From contig NZ_LGJH01000140.1 in assembly GCF_001298105.1 (NCBI RefSeq), forward strand, positions 1 through 64,000: a stretch of DNA of 64,000 bases, read 5' to 3'. The position numbers and the translations under genes were made by a program. Positions 16,384 through 25,298 of the stretch are shown here, piece after piece (position 1 is the stretch's first letter; each line of letters opens with the position of its first letter). Source of the DNA: Novosphingobium sp. ST904. Lineage in GTDB: Bacteria; Pseudomonadota; Alphaproteobacteria; Sphingomonadales; Sphingomonadaceae. The notes below the pieces were generated by a model, which was given only the letters and a program-made list of their open reading frames with translations, was not told the origin of the DNA and ran no database searches.

Positions 16384-17161
16384 GGTGCAAGCAGCTGCGC
16401 GGTCTGCGCAATGGCATCGGCCGAAAGGCGGACCACGAGGTCCGTCAGCACCGGCGCGCCCACCAGCAGCGCGGCGATCCCGCCCAGCACGCCGGCCGGA
16501 AGCCCGAGCGAGAACAGGTTGAGCGAGGGGGCCGAGCGGCCGAGAACCCCGGTCACGATCTGCACCACCAGCAGGATCAGGCAGGCGGGCAGGGCGATGG
16601 TCACGGCGGTGGCGAACATGTGCGCGGCGAACCGGCCGATCAGCGCGAAGCGGGCGGCGCCCAGCCAGGTCTGGCCCGGCGGCAGCGCGCGGTAGCTGTC
16701 CACGATCAGCGCGAACCATTGCAGGTGGGCGCCCAGCGCAAGGAACACCAGCGAGAGCACGACGGCGAAATATTGGCCCAGCGCGGGCGACTGCGCACCG
16801 GAATTGGGATCGACGGCGGTGGCCACGTTCATGCCCATCGAACCGCCGATCAGCTCAGCGGCAAGGATCGGTGCGGCGAAGGACAGTTGCAGCACGAAGC
16901 CCAGCGAAAGCCCGACCAGGATCTCCCCCATGACGGCAAGCATCCCCGCCACCGAAAGCAGCACCGGCGGCGGCATCACCGGGGTCCAGGCGCAGACCAG
17001 AACGGCAATGGCCCCGGCGCCGATCACCCGTACTTGCGGCGGCACCCCGGCGATACCGAACAGCGGCGCGGCGACCAGCGCCGCGCGATCCGCGTCATCA
17101 CGAAGACGAGCCGCCAGAATTCGGCCTCCAGCGCGCCGAAGCCGAAATCGAGCTGGATCAC
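16380..17161 (-). CDS. fliR: Flagellar export gate protein FliR (frameshifted)
   Basis: The restored length is 260 aa, normal for FliR. GTG 17161 overlaps the fliQ stop (GTGA) and gives VIQLDFGFGALEAEFWRLVF. One G is missing near 17085 (ATCGGCGCG read as ATCGCGCG). After that the reading continues with VPPQVRVIGAGAIAVLVCAW and a set of hydrophobic helices, including GEILVGLSLGFVLQLSFAAP and MNVATAVDPNSGAQSPALGQ, the most conserved FliR segment. It forms the FliPQR export gate in the MS-ring centre. Confidence 0.9.
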
Positions 17162-17448
17162 CGCGCCACCTGCTCGGCCTGCCCGGTGCGGGCGATCTGG
17201 GCGAAGACTTCCTGTGCGAACTCGCCCACCAGCGTCATCATCGATCCGCCGAAGATCACCAGCACCACGGCGGTAATCGCCAGCTTGGGCACGAAAGTCA
17301 GCGTCTGCTCGTTCACGGATGTCGCCGCCTGCACCACGCCGACCGCAAGGCCCACCGCAAGCGAGGCGATCAGCACCGGCGCGGCGACGAGCGCGGTCAC
17401 CCAGAGCATCCGGTCGGCCAGCGCAAGCAGGGCGGTGATGTCCTCCAC
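17158..17448 (-). CDS. fliQ: Flagellar export gate protein FliQ
   Basis: 96 aa with two membrane segments (about 14-36 and 50-72) separated by the conserved loop QAATSVNEQTLTFVPKL, the diagnostic FliQ motif (Q-x-x-T-x-x-x-E-x-T-L-x-F-x-P). It is slightly longer than the 89-aa norm because of a C-terminal extension. It is an export gate subunit together with FliP and FliR. It sits 9 bp after fliP and overlaps fliR by the GTGA junction. Confidence 0.93.
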   Translation of the reverse strand: MEDITALLALADRMLWVTALVAAPVLIASLAVGLAVGVVQAATSVNEQTLTFVPKLAITAVVLVIFGGSMMTLVGEFAQEVFAQIARTGQAEQVAR

Positions 17449-17457
17449 GGGCGAAAC

Positions 17458-18231
17458 CTAGCCGAAGCTCGCCGCCAGCGAGCCCATCAGCAGGGCCCAG
17501 CCGTCCACCATGACGAACAGCAGCAGCTTGAACGGCAGCGAGACCACCATCGGGCTCATCATCATCATGCCCAGGCTCATCAGCACCGAGGACACCACCA
17601 GGTCGATCACGAGAAACGGAAGAAACAGCATGAAGCCGATCTGGAACGCGGTCTTCAGCTCGCTCGTCACGAAGGCGGGCAGCAGGATCGAGAAGGGCAC
17701 GTCCACGGTGTTCGTGAACGGAGGGGCATTGGCCATGTCCGCGAACATCGTAAGGTCGCGTTCGCGGGTCTGGCGGATCATGAAGGCGTGGAATTCGCGC
17801 CCGCCGGCCGAGATTCCCTGCTCGGCATTGATGCGGCCCGCCGCATAGGGCGCCACCGCATTGGCGTTCACCCGTTCGAGCGTGGGCGCCATCACGAAAA
17901 GCGAGAGGAACAGCGCCAGCCCGATCAGCACCTGGTTGGGCGGAGACTGCTGGAGCCCGAGCGCCTGCCGCAGGATCGCCAGCACCACCAGGATGCGCGT
18001 GAAGCTGGTCATCATCAGGATCAGGCTGGGCAGGATCGTCAGCAGCCCCATGACCAGCAGGAGCTGCAGCGACATGCTGAGACCCGGACCGCCGGCGCCG
18101 CTGCCGCCGAGCGAGTCCAGCGCCCGGTCGAGCGCGCCGGGGATCGCGGCCTGCGCGCGGCTCGCCGTGGGTATCAGCGCGGCGGGCAGGGCGAACGCGA
18201 AGAGGAGGCAGGAAGCGGGCGCGCGCTTCAT
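17458..18231 (-). CDS. fliP: Flagellar export gate protein FliP
   Basis: 257 aa. It has a cleavable-type signal sequence (1-28, ending SRAQA), typical of FliP, then four membrane helices. The family markers are MMTSFTRILVVLAILRQALG, QSPPNQVLIGLALFLSLFVM, the periplasmic segment ending DVPFSILLPAFVTSELKTAF and the C-terminal MMMMSPMVVSLPFKLLLFVM. It is the core of the FliPQR export gate. It overlaps fliO by 4 bp (fliP start 18231, fliO stop 18228), so the two are co-translated. Confidence 0.94.
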   Translation of the reverse strand: MKRAPASCLLFAFALPAALIPTASRAQAAIPGALDRALDSLGGSGAGGPGLSMSLQLLLVMGLLTILPSLILMMTSFTRILVVLAILRQALGLQQSPPNQVLIGLALFLSLFVMAPTLERVNANAVAPYAAGRINAEQGISAGGREFHAFMIRQTRERDLTMFADMANAPPFTNTVDVPFSILLPAFVTSELKTAFQIGFMLFLPFLVIDLVVSSVLMSLGMMMMSPMVVSLPFKLLLFVMVDGWALLMGSLAASFG

Positions 18232-18524
18232 GGCTCGGGCGTCCTTGCGGCCATGAGCGCATCGAAATCCGCGCGCGCGGGCGCTTCAGCAAGGCGGGTC
18301 AGGCCGTGCCGGGTCGCGGCGACGAGGATCTCGCGGTCGTGGAAGGCGATCACGGCAAGGCGCTGGGTGGGCGAAAGCATCATGGTTTCCACCACGCGCA
18401 GCGAACGGGTGCCCGCGTTCAGCCCCGCGCGTTCCTGCATCCGCCGCGCCAGCAGCAGGCAGCCCCATGCCAGCAGGCCGATCAGCGGCAGCAGCACGAT
18501 CAGCTTGAGCACATACCAGAGCAT
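18228..18524 (-). CDS. fliO: Flagellar biosynthesis protein FliO
   Basis: 98 aa. One membrane helix at 4-27 is followed by a small cytoplasmic domain, with RSLRVVETMMLSPTQRLAVI and HDREILVAATRHGLTRL matching the FliO/MopB pattern. FliO helps FliP complex assembly. The product is short, as is common for alphaproteobacterial FliO. Its start codon overlaps the fliN stop at 18524, and its end overlaps fliP. Confidence 0.85.
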   Translation of the reverse strand: MLWYVLKLIVLLPLIGLLAWGCLLLARRMQERAGLNAGTRSLRVVETMMLSPTQRLAVIAFHDREILVAATRHGLTRLAEAPARADFDALMAARTPEP

Positions 18525-18847
18525 CAGGACTGGCCTTCCTCGCCATCGGGCAGAGCGGGGGAAAGCGCGTCGTCAGCCGCCCCGCCCCCCGCTTCCGCTT
18601 CCTGCCCGACGATCTCGACGATCCTGAGACCGAAGCGGCCGTTGTGCGAAACCACCTCGCCGCGCGCGATGGGCTTGCCGTTGACCAGCACGTCGAGCAG
18701 TTCGTCGGTCAGCCGGTCAAGCACGACGACGCTTTCCGGGCCGAGCGCGAGCACGTCCTTCAGCTTCATCTGGGTGCGGCCCAGTTCCACGGTCAGGCGC
18801 ACGTCGACATCGCGCAGGAAGTCGAGGCCGCGGGGATGGATGTTCAT
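18524..18847 (-). CDS. fliN: Flagellar motor switch protein FliN
   Basis: 107 aa. The SpoA (surface presentation of antigens) domain fills residues 8-82: VDVRLTVELGRTQMKLKDVL, LDRLTDELLDVLVNGKPIARGE as the conserved core, and GRFGLRIVEIV. The acidic C-terminal tail (about 83-107) is unusual in that it comes after rather than before the SpoA domain. FliN with FliM forms the cytoplasmic C-ring. It lies 20 bp after fliM. Confidence 0.92.
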   Translation of the reverse strand: MNIHPRGLDFLRDVDVRLTVELGRTQMKLKDVLALGPESVVVLDRLTDELLDVLVNGKPIARGEVVSHNGRFGLRIVEIVGQEAEAGGGAADDALSPALPDGEEGQS

Positions 18848-18867
18848 CGGGCTGGGATGTCCTTCTG

Positions 18868-19764
18868 TCAGAACGCGTGCGTGATCTGGACCGCGACGCG
18901 GTCGTCGAGTTCGCCGATGGTGCCGCTGGCAAGGGTGCGGCCGCCGACTTGCAGGGGGACGCTGCGCGCCACCGCCACCGGCAGCACGTCGCCGGTGCGC
19001 AGCGCGGAAAGACGGGCCATGGAGAGGCGCATGTCGACCAGCACCGCGGTCACTTCCAGCGGCATCGAGGCGAAGGGTTCGTCGGTCGGCTCGGGCGCGG
19101 CGAAGCGGCGCGGCCCGCCTTTCGCCTCCCTGCGCGGCGCTGCCACCGCTTCCGCCAGCGTCGCCACGGGAATGGCGAGCAGCAGCGACCAGGGCGGCAT
19201 TTCCGGCTCCTCGATATCGAGCGAAAGGGTGAGCAGGTCGGCGCCGGACGCGAAGGGATCGAGCTGGCGCAGGCTGGTGTCGCGGCGCAGCGGGCGCACG
19301 CGGTGATCGTCCCGCGCCCCGAAGGCAAAAGTCAGCGCCTCGGCCACGCAGCTTTCGATATGGGCGAGCAGCAGTTCGGCGGACAGCGGAAAACTGTCTG
19401 GCAGCGGCGCGGGCACTTCGCCGGGGCCGCCGAAAGCCCGGTCGACGAGGCGGAACACCGGGGCGGCCTCGAACGTCGCCAGCAGCGGAAGCGCGGCGGG
19501 GCCGAGCACCATCAGCGTATGCGCGGCCAGCCCCTCGATCTCGCCCTGGAGGGAGGAAAGCGTGGCGTCCATCGGCATCCCCGCGCGCACGATCGGCGCA
19601 TCGGTGCCTGACAGCCTGGCCAGGCCGATGGCCAGTGCGCGGGTGAGACGCTCGCCGATCAGGACCAGCGCGGGCACCAGTTCGGCCAGCGCCGGGCCGG
19701 ATGCCACCAGCTCGCCGCTGTGCCGCGCTGTGGTGCGTTTAGGTGTCGTTCTGCCCCCTGTCAC
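18868..19764 (-). CDS. fliM: Flagellar motor switch protein FliM, divergent N-terminus
   Basis: 298 aa. The middle domain (about 40-200) and the C-terminal SpoA domain (about 220-296: PLEVTAVLVDMRLSMARLSA, LRTGDVLPVA) place it as FliM by order and fold pattern between fliL and fliN. The protein is shorter than the usual 320-335 aa, and its first residues, MTGGRTTPKRTTARHSGEL, contain nothing like the LSQxEIDALL motif that binds phospho-CheY in well-studied FliM proteins. fliL ends 8 bp upstream, leaving no room for an extension. Similarity is moderate overall. Confidence 0.82.
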   Translation of the reverse strand: MTGGRTTPKRTTARHSGELVASGPALAELVPALVLIGERLTRALAIGLARLSGTDAPIVRAGMPMDATLSSLQGEIEGLAAHTLMVLGPAALPLLATFEAAPVFRLVDRAFGGPGEVPAPLPDSFPLSAELLLAHIESCVAEALTFAFGARDDHRVRPLRRDTSLRQLDPFASGADLLTLSLDIEEPEMPPWSLLLAIPVATLAEAVAAPRREAKGGPRRFAAPEPTDEPFASMPLEVTAVLVDMRLSMARLSALRTGDVLPVAVARSVPLQVGGRTLASGTIGELDDRVAVQITHAF

Positions 19765-19771
19765 CGCGCCC

Positions 19772-20359
19772 TCACTGGATGATGAAGGTGCGGAAGTAGA
19801 CGCCGTCGATGCCGCCGAAACCTTCCTTTTGAATCAATACGTTATTTATGGCGGCCGTCATCCGTTTCTCCAGCCGGTCCTTGCCGGGGAGGGTGTAGAC
19901 GTCATCCTCGGGCGTATCGGCGAGGATCTCCAGCAGGGCGGATCGGATCGCCAGTTCATGCTTCTTGAGCCACATCAGCACGCGCCCGTCACGCCGGGTC
20001 GAGCAGGCCAGGCTGAGCTGCACGAGCGCATCCGAATCCTTGAGATTCGAGGTGAAATCGTCGGAAAACGTGAAGTAGGCGGTGCGATAGGGATCGCCGC
20101 CATCGCCTTCCACTTCGGGCACGGCGGCGCCTTCTCCCTCGCCCTCGGTCTTGGGCATATAGGGGTCATCCTCGCCCTTGCGGATCAGCTTGGGCTGGTT
20201 GTCCTCGCGATTTTCCGCATGATTTCCGCCGATTACGCCGGACATCACAAACGCGAGAACCCCGCCTCCCCCCACCACCAGCATGGCGAGCGCCACGAGA
20301 ATGAGCCCAAGCTTGCCCTTCTTCGCGGCCGGCGCGTCCTGTGCTGCCTTCTCGTTCAC
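19772..20359 (-). CDS. fliL: Flagellar basal body-associated protein FliL
   Basis: 195 aa. A short cytoplasmic start (MNEKAAQDAPAAKKGK) precedes one membrane helix (about 17-39, LGLILVALAMLVVGGGGVLA). A variable acidic linker (about 50-90) and the FliL domain follow, with YRTAYFTFSDDFTSNLKDSD, LVQLSLACSTRRDGRV and the C-terminal FFNNVLIQKEGFGGIDGVYF-like end. FliL sits around the stator and affects torque. ATG 20359 overlaps the fliK stop by 4 bp. Confidence 0.9.
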   Translation of the reverse strand: MNEKAAQDAPAAKKGKLGLILVALAMLVVGGGGVLAFVMSGVIGGNHAENREDNQPKLIRKGEDDPYMPKTEGEGEGAAVPEVEGDGGDPYRTAYFTFSDDFTSNLKDSDALVQLSLACSTRRDGRVLMWLKKHELAIRSALLEILADTPEDDVYTLPGKDRLEKRMTAAINNVLIQKEGFGGIDGVYFRTFIIQ

Positions 20360-21851
20360 GCGTTATCCCCCCGTTCGGCCGGATCAGGCATAAATTCCGC
20401 CGCGTCCGCCATCGTCGCTCCGCTGTTCCGGCGCTTCGCCCGGCCGCTGTTCGTGGTGAGCGCCATGCCTGCGGGACTGCTCCTGCCCCGCGCGGGCATC
20501 GGCGGCCGAAGCCTGTTGGCGCTGGTCCGGGGTCTGTCCGCCGGAACCGCCTGCAAATGCCGGGTTTTGCGGGGCGTTCTGGGCGGTCTGCTGTCCGGTG
20601 TCGCGTGGCGGGTCGCCGGTCTGCCCGCCTGCAAGGGTTGCCGCGACGCGGCCTGAACCGAGCCGGTGAAGCCCGCCGAGGTGCTTGCCATGGTCACCGA
20701 CAGCCCACGATCCTCGTGCCGGAATTCCAGCGATACCGCGCCGAACTGCGCATGGCTGAGCGCGGCGCGGACACGCTGTGGATCGGCGGCCTCACGCGCT
20801 TGCGCCAGTCTGCCGACGAGCGCGGCGAAGTCCTGCGGACCTGCCGCGACAGGCGCGGCGGAGGCGCTGCGCGGACTGCCGGTATCGGCGGAAGGAACGG
20901 TGCCGGTGCCAGTGACGGTGATTGCGAGCGGTGCCGGAAACTGCTCCCGAGAAAGCGAGGTCGCCCCGGTTTTCGGCACTTCCACCGCCGATTCCATGTC
21001 CGCTTCGGCAGATTGCCGGGTTGAGGAAGCAAGAGGCGGTTCGGGATCGGTCGCCGAAGCGATGGCGTTCGCGGGACCGGGCATCGCAGCGGAGGGCGAG
21101 GTGGGCGCCTCGGTCACGGCGGCGGCGGGTGGCACAGCGTTCGCGATCTTCGGGGCCTGTTCCTGCACCCGGCCGAGCAGCGTGGTGCTCACCGGGAAAG
21201 GCTGCGCCGGCGGCGGAGCATCGCCGCTGCCGGCCTCGCCTGCCGTGATGGCGATCAGCCGGAACTGCGCGGCGTCGGCGGCTGGCGTGGATAGGGCGGC
21301 GGCCAGTCCCTTCGCGGCAGCAGGTGCGGGCTGTGCCGCTGCCGGAACCACGGCCGATGCCGTGGGATGCTGCGGCGCCATCGGCGCGGCACCGTCCTTG
21401 GGCGCCCTGCTCGCCGTGATGGGGATCGCGGGGATCGCGCAGCCGTGAAAGCTGCGATCGGGAGGATGACGGGAAGCATGGCAGCGGCGGCTCCGCCTGT
21501 GTCCGGAAGCGGCGCGGCCAGCGGTTCGGGCATGTCGCTTGCCGGTGCTTCGGCCGGATCCGGAAGGGCGGAGGCGGGCTCCATCGCTTCCGGCAGGATC
21601 TTGCCGGGTCGCTTGCCGATCTTGCCGTCTGCGGCGGCCGCGAGGGCGAGGTCCGGCACGTCCGCCCCGGCAGGCGCGGCGGCATCTTCGGTCGCCCCGA
21701 GAACCTCGGAGAACTGGCGGTTTTCAGGAGCCTTTGCCAGGGCTCCGGCCGCTCCCGGTGCCACCGTGGATGGCGATGCCGGGGTGGCTGCAGGGGCCGG
21801 GGCGGAGAACTGGATCATGCGTTGCGGGGTCCTCGTGTCGAGCATGGGCAT
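20356..21851 (-). CDS. fliK: Flagellar hook-length control protein FliK (frameshifted)
   Basis: The restored length is about 498 aa. It is mostly an Ala/Pro-rich low-complexity secretion-ruler region, followed by a C-terminal domain containing LSHAQFGAVSLEFRHEDRGL, the Flg_hook motif seen in FliK. The gene lies between fliJ and fliL, the standard position. One base (a G, in GCTGCGGCG) is missing near 21438, splitting it into two open frames. After the Flg_hook domain there is an unusually long, Arg/Pro-rich tail of about 90 residues. FliK measures hook length and triggers the FlhB switch. Confidence 0.8.
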
Positions 21852-21853
21852 CT

Positions 21854-22279
21854 CTATTCAAGACCCGTGCCAGTCGCCTTCCGGCCGCCCAGAACGGGAG
21901 TCTCTCCGCCCTTGGCGATCGTGCGTTCCTGCAGGGCGGCGCGTTCCTCGATGGCGGCGCGGCGGCGTTCGGCCTCGGCAAGAAGCTGTTGCTTGGCATC
22001 GGCGATAGACCGGGCGCGCAGGGCGTCGCCGTCAGTGGAGCGCGAGATCGCCTGCAAGCCGCTGACGAAGCGCCCGACCTGATGCAGGGCCGCGCCGTCC
22101 GCCATTTCGCGGCGGCTGCCGTAATCGTTCGCCATCTGCCGGGTGCGGTCGGCAAGGTCGCGCAGTTTCGACAGCGTGCTTTCCGCATGCGCCGCCTCGA
22201 TCGCGGCAGACTGCCTGGCGATGGCGCGGATTCTTTCGAGCCTGCGCAGCCGAAGCAATCGCTTGCGCTCTTCCTGCAC
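21854..22279 (-). CDS. fliJ: Flagellar export protein FliJ
   Basis: 141 aa from GTG 22279, just after the fliI stop (22284). Nearly the entire product is charged coiled coil (EERKRLLRLRRLERIRAIAR, later AEAERRRAAIEERAALQERT), the hallmark of FliJ. Sequence identity within the family is low, so the call rests on position (fliI-fliJ-fliK), length and the coiled coil. FliJ is the stalk-like subunit of the FliH-FliI ATPase complex and escorts unloaded chaperones. Confidence 0.85.
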   Translation of the reverse strand: MQEERKRLLRLRRLERIRAIARQSAAIEAAHAESTLSKLRDLADRTRQMANDYGSRREMADGAALHQVGRFVSGLQAISRSTDGDALRARSIADAKQQLLAEAERRRAAIEERAALQERTIAKGGETPVLGGRKATGTGLE

Positions 22280-22283
22280 CGGA

Positions 22284-23609
22284 TCAGGTACCGAGCAAGA
22301 CGGCCAGCGCGTCGGCGCTGGCGGCAAGATCGACGATCTCGCCCTGCGGTTGGCTGAGGAAGTCCGTCAGCCGGTCGTGCATGGCGATGGCGCGGTCGAG
22401 CTGCGGATCGGCTCCGGCGCGATAGGCGCCCATCAGTACGAGGTCGCGGTTGGCCTCGTATCCGGCGATGAGCGCGCGGAACTGGCGGGCAAGCTGCTGG
22501 TGCCCGGCGGGAACGATGTCGTTCATCACGCGGCTGAGCGAGGCGGCAATGTCCACGGCGGGATATTGGCCGCGCTGGGCAAGATCGCGCGAAAGCACGA
22601 TGTGCCCGTCGAGGATCGAGCGTGCGGTGTCGACCACCGGATCGTCCTGATTGTCGCCATCGGCCAGCACGGTGTAGAGCCCCGTCACCGAGCCGCCCGA
22701 TGCGGCGGAATTGCCCGCGCGCTCCACCAGCTTGGTGATCGTGGCCAGCGCCGAGGGCGGATAGCCGCGTGCCGCGCCCGGTTCGCCGAGCAACAGGCCA
22801 ATCTCGCGCGCGGCATGGGCGACGCGGGTGAGGCTGTCCATGATGAGCAGCACCCGCCGTCCGCGCGCGCGGAAATGCTCCGCCATCGCGGTTGCCAGCA
22901 TCGCGCCGCGCAGGCGCAGGTTGGGGGCATGGTCGGCGGGCACGGCGACGACGACGGTCTTGTCCTTCTTCTCCGCCTGCATGTGCCGTTCCACGAAATC
23001 CGAGACCTCGCGCGCGCGTTCGCCGATCAGGCCGACCACCACGACTTCGGCCGATGCGCCGCGCGCGATCATGTCGATCAGCACCGATTTCCCGACGCCG
23101 GAGCCTGCCATCACGCCGATACGCTGGCCGACGCCGAATGTGGTGAGCGCATTGAGCGCGCGCACGCCGGTGTCGAAAGGCAGGCGCACCGGGCTGCGGT
23201 CGAGCGCCGAGGTGCGCACGCCGCCGGACGGCCATTCCAGGCGGCTGTGGATCGGAAAGCCGCCGTCGATCGGCAACCCTTCGCCATCCACCGCGCGGCC
23301 GAGGAAGGATTCCCCCACCGGCAGCAGTCCGGGCCGCCCTTCCGCCCAGACCCGCGCGCCGGGCCGCAGCAGGATCATGTCGCCGAGCAGCATCATCATC
23401 GTCCGCCCGTTGCGAAAGCCGATCACTTCGGCGGCGAGCGACTTGCCCGGCGCGTGGGAGACGCGGCACATCGCCCCCACCGGCACGGAAAGGCCGCTCA
23501 CTTCAAGAAGCCCGCCGTCGCAGGCGGCGACAAGGCCGAAGCGACGGGGTGCTAGGTCCAGCGGTTCCGCTGCGAGATCGGCGAGGATCGGTTCCCAGAG
23601 CTTCAGCAC
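22284..23609 (-). CDS. fliI: Flagellum-specific export ATPase FliI
   Basis: 441 aa from GTG 23609, which overlaps the fliH stop (GTGCTGA). The Walker A AGSGVGKS is at 168-175, Walker B VLLIMDSLTR near 255, then a typical RGYPPSALATITKLVERAG and DGHIVLSRDLAQRGQYPAVD. FliI is the hexameric ATPase of the flagellar type III export apparatus, similar to F1-beta. A longer in-frame reading upstream lies inside fliH and is rejected. It is part of the fliE-to-flhB run. Confidence 0.96.
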   Translation of the reverse strand: MLKLWEPILADLAAEPLDLAPRRFGLVAACDGGLLEVSGLSVPVGAMCRVSHAPGKSLAAEVIGFRNGRTMMMLLGDMILLRPGARVWAEGRPGLLPVGESFLGRAVDGEGLPIDGGFPIHSRLEWPSGGVRTSALDRSPVRLPFDTGVRALNALTTFGVGQRIGVMAGSGVGKSVLIDMIARGASAEVVVVGLIGERAREVSDFVERHMQAEKKDKTVVVAVPADHAPNLRLRGAMLATAMAEHFRARGRRVLLIMDSLTRVAHAAREIGLLLGEPGAARGYPPSALATITKLVERAGNSAASGGSVTGLYTVLADGDNQDDPVVDTARSILDGHIVLSRDLAQRGQYPAVDIAASLSRVMNDIVPAGHQQLARQFRALIAGYEANRDLVLMGAYRAGADPQLDRAIAMHDRLTDFLSQPQGEIVDLAASADALAVLLGT

Positions 23610-24277
23610 CGGTGAAGCGCCTCGGCGATGGCGCGGCGCCAGTTGGCGGGGCCGTCCTCGACGCCGCCGGTCGCCGTTTCGACACGAACTGTTCCGCGTT
23701 CGAGCGTGGTATCGGGCTGGACCTGCCATTCCGCCGAAAGGGGGGAGGAGACAAGCCTGAGGTCTTCGGGGTGGAGCCGAACGAGCCGCTCGTCCTCGGC
23801 GCGAGTCAGCATGGAAACCGCCACGCTCACCCTGCGCAGGAGGGCATCGGGATCGATCGCCAGCGGCGCGATGGCGGATTCGCACAGGGCGGACACCGTG
23901 TCTCGCAGGCGCAGGCGCAGTTCCTCCTCCAGCACCTCGTCGAGACGCGCGAATGCGAGAGAGAGCTTTTCCCGCGCGGCGTCGTCGGTTTCGGCACGAA
24001 GCCGGGCTTCGTGCGAGGCCTGTTCGTGGCCCACCGCGAAGCCATGGCTGAAGGCCTCCGCAACGGGATCGCCGCTTTCGCTTTCCGGGGCAGCAGGGGC
24101 CGGATCCGGTTCGTGCGGGGAAGGGGCCTGCGCCTTGCTGCCGAAGCGGGCATCCGCCTTGAAACCCTCGGGCTGGATTCCGGGAACCTGATGACGGGGC
24201 GGCCGGGCCAGCGTATCGAGCAGCCTTGCGGAGGCCCGGCCCGGTTCGGTCCGGCGGGAGAAGGCGAGGTCAGACAT
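23603..24277 (-). CDS. fliH: Flagellar assembly protein FliH
   Basis: 224 aa. The N-terminal third is low-complexity, with many Pro/Ala/Glu residues. The middle is a charged helix with GFAVGHEQASHEARLRAETD, and the C-terminal V-ATPase-E-like domain ends DTTLERGTVRVETATGGVED, a typical FliH end (C-x-x-E-x...G-x-v). FliH is the peripheral stator of the FliI ATPase and a regulator of its activity. The call is supported by the fliG-fliH-fliI order. It overlaps fliG by 8 bp at its start and fliI at its end. Confidence 0.88.
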   Translation of the reverse strand: MSDLAFSRRTEPGRASARLLDTLARPPRHQVPGIQPEGFKADARFGSKAQAPSPHEPDPAPAAPESESGDPVAEAFSHGFAVGHEQASHEARLRAETDDAAREKLSLAFARLDEVLEEELRLRLRDTVSALCESAIAPLAIDPDALLRRVSVAVSMLTRAEDERLVRLHPEDLRLVSSPLSAEWQVQPDTTLERGTVRVETATGGVEDGPANWRRAIAEALHRC

Positions 24278-25298
24278 AGTCGTCGTCTCCCGACCCGAAG
24301 GCTATCGCGCCGTCCGCGGCAAGGCGGCGGGCGATGGCCACGATCTCCTTCTGCGCGGCAACCACGTCGGCCAGGCGTGTCCGCCCCCGCGCGACGATCT
24401 CGTCCTTCACGCCGTCCGCGGCGCGGCTCGACATGGCGCGGAAGAAGTGCTCGCGCTCGTCCTCGCTCACGCCTTTCAATGCATCGATCAGCGAATCGTT
24501 GGGCACGTCGCGCAGCAGCGTGCCCATGGACTTGGGATCAAGCACGAAGAGATGCTCGAACTTGAACATCTCGTCCTCGATGCGCCGGGCCAGCAGCTTG
24601 TCGCGGCGGGTCAGTTCGCCCAGCACGCGCTTTTCCACGACCTTGCCGACACCGTTGATGATCTCGGCGGCCTCGCGCGCGCCGCCGATGGTGAGCGGGC
24701 GCTGGCCGTGGCATTCGGTGATGCGGCGGGCAAGCAGTTCCTCCAGCATCATGATGGCCTGCGGCGAAACCGGGCCGAGCGTGGCGATGCGGTGGACGAT
24801 CTCGGGCTGGGATTCGGCGGGCAGGGCATGAAGGACGGCGGCGGCCACTTCGGGATCGAGCTGCACCAGCAGCACGGCGATGGCCTGCGGATGTTCGCCG
24901 CGCACCAGCGGAACCAGCGATTCAGGCGTGAGCCAGCGTGCGAGTTCGAGGGTCGAATGCGGCGCGGCGCCGGGCAGGATGCGGCGCATCATGTTGTCCG
25001 CCTTCACCTCGCCCACCGCTCTGGCGAACATGCCGCGCACTTGCCCCACCCGGTCATGCGCGACGAGGCCGAGCGCCTCGGTCCGGGAGACGAATCCGGC
25101 GATGGCCTCCGCGATCACGTCCGGCCCGATCTCGCCGAGCGCGCACATCTTCTCGCCAAGACGGCGCAATTCTTCCGGTTCGAGTTCGGAGAGGATGCGG
25201 CTTGTCTGGTCCTCGTCGAGCAGCATCATCATGATCGCGGCATTGTCGGCGGCGGGCAGGTCTGACGTGGCGGGGGGCGGGGTGGGAGGTTCGCTCAT
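24270..25298 (-). CDS. fliG: Flagellar motor switch protein FliG
   Basis: 342 aa, standard length. Domain order: N-terminal FliF-binding part (about 15-110), the middle domain with the EHPQ motif (GEHPQAIAVLLVQLDPEVAA), and the C-terminal stator-interacting domain with LFVLDPKSMGTLLRDVPNDS, LKGVSEDEREHFFRAMSSRA and several charged residues that contact MotA. FliG is the torque-generating rotor protein on the MS ring. Its start overlaps the fliF stop at 25298. Confidence 0.95.
   Translation of the reverse strand: MSEPPTPPPATSDLPAADNAAIMMMLLDEDQTSRILSELEPEELRRLGEKMCALGEIGPDVIAEAIAGFVSRTEALGLVAHDRVGQVRGMFARAVGEVKADNMMRRILPGAAPHSTLELARWLTPESLVPLVRGEHPQAIAVLLVQLDPEVAAAVLHALPAESQPEIVHRIATLGPVSPQAIMMLEELLARRITECHGQRPLTIGGAREAAEIINGVGKVVEKRVLGELTRRDKLLARRIEDEMFKFEHLFVLDPKSMGTLLRDVPNDSLIDALKGVSEDEREHFFRAMSSRAADGVKDEIVARGRTRLADVVAAQKEIVAIARRLAADGAIAFGSGDDDYV

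Noticed and set aside
22143..23555. 470-codon plus-strand frame over fliI
   Set aside because: FliI on the other strand has Walker motifs and full family length; this frame is a shadow.
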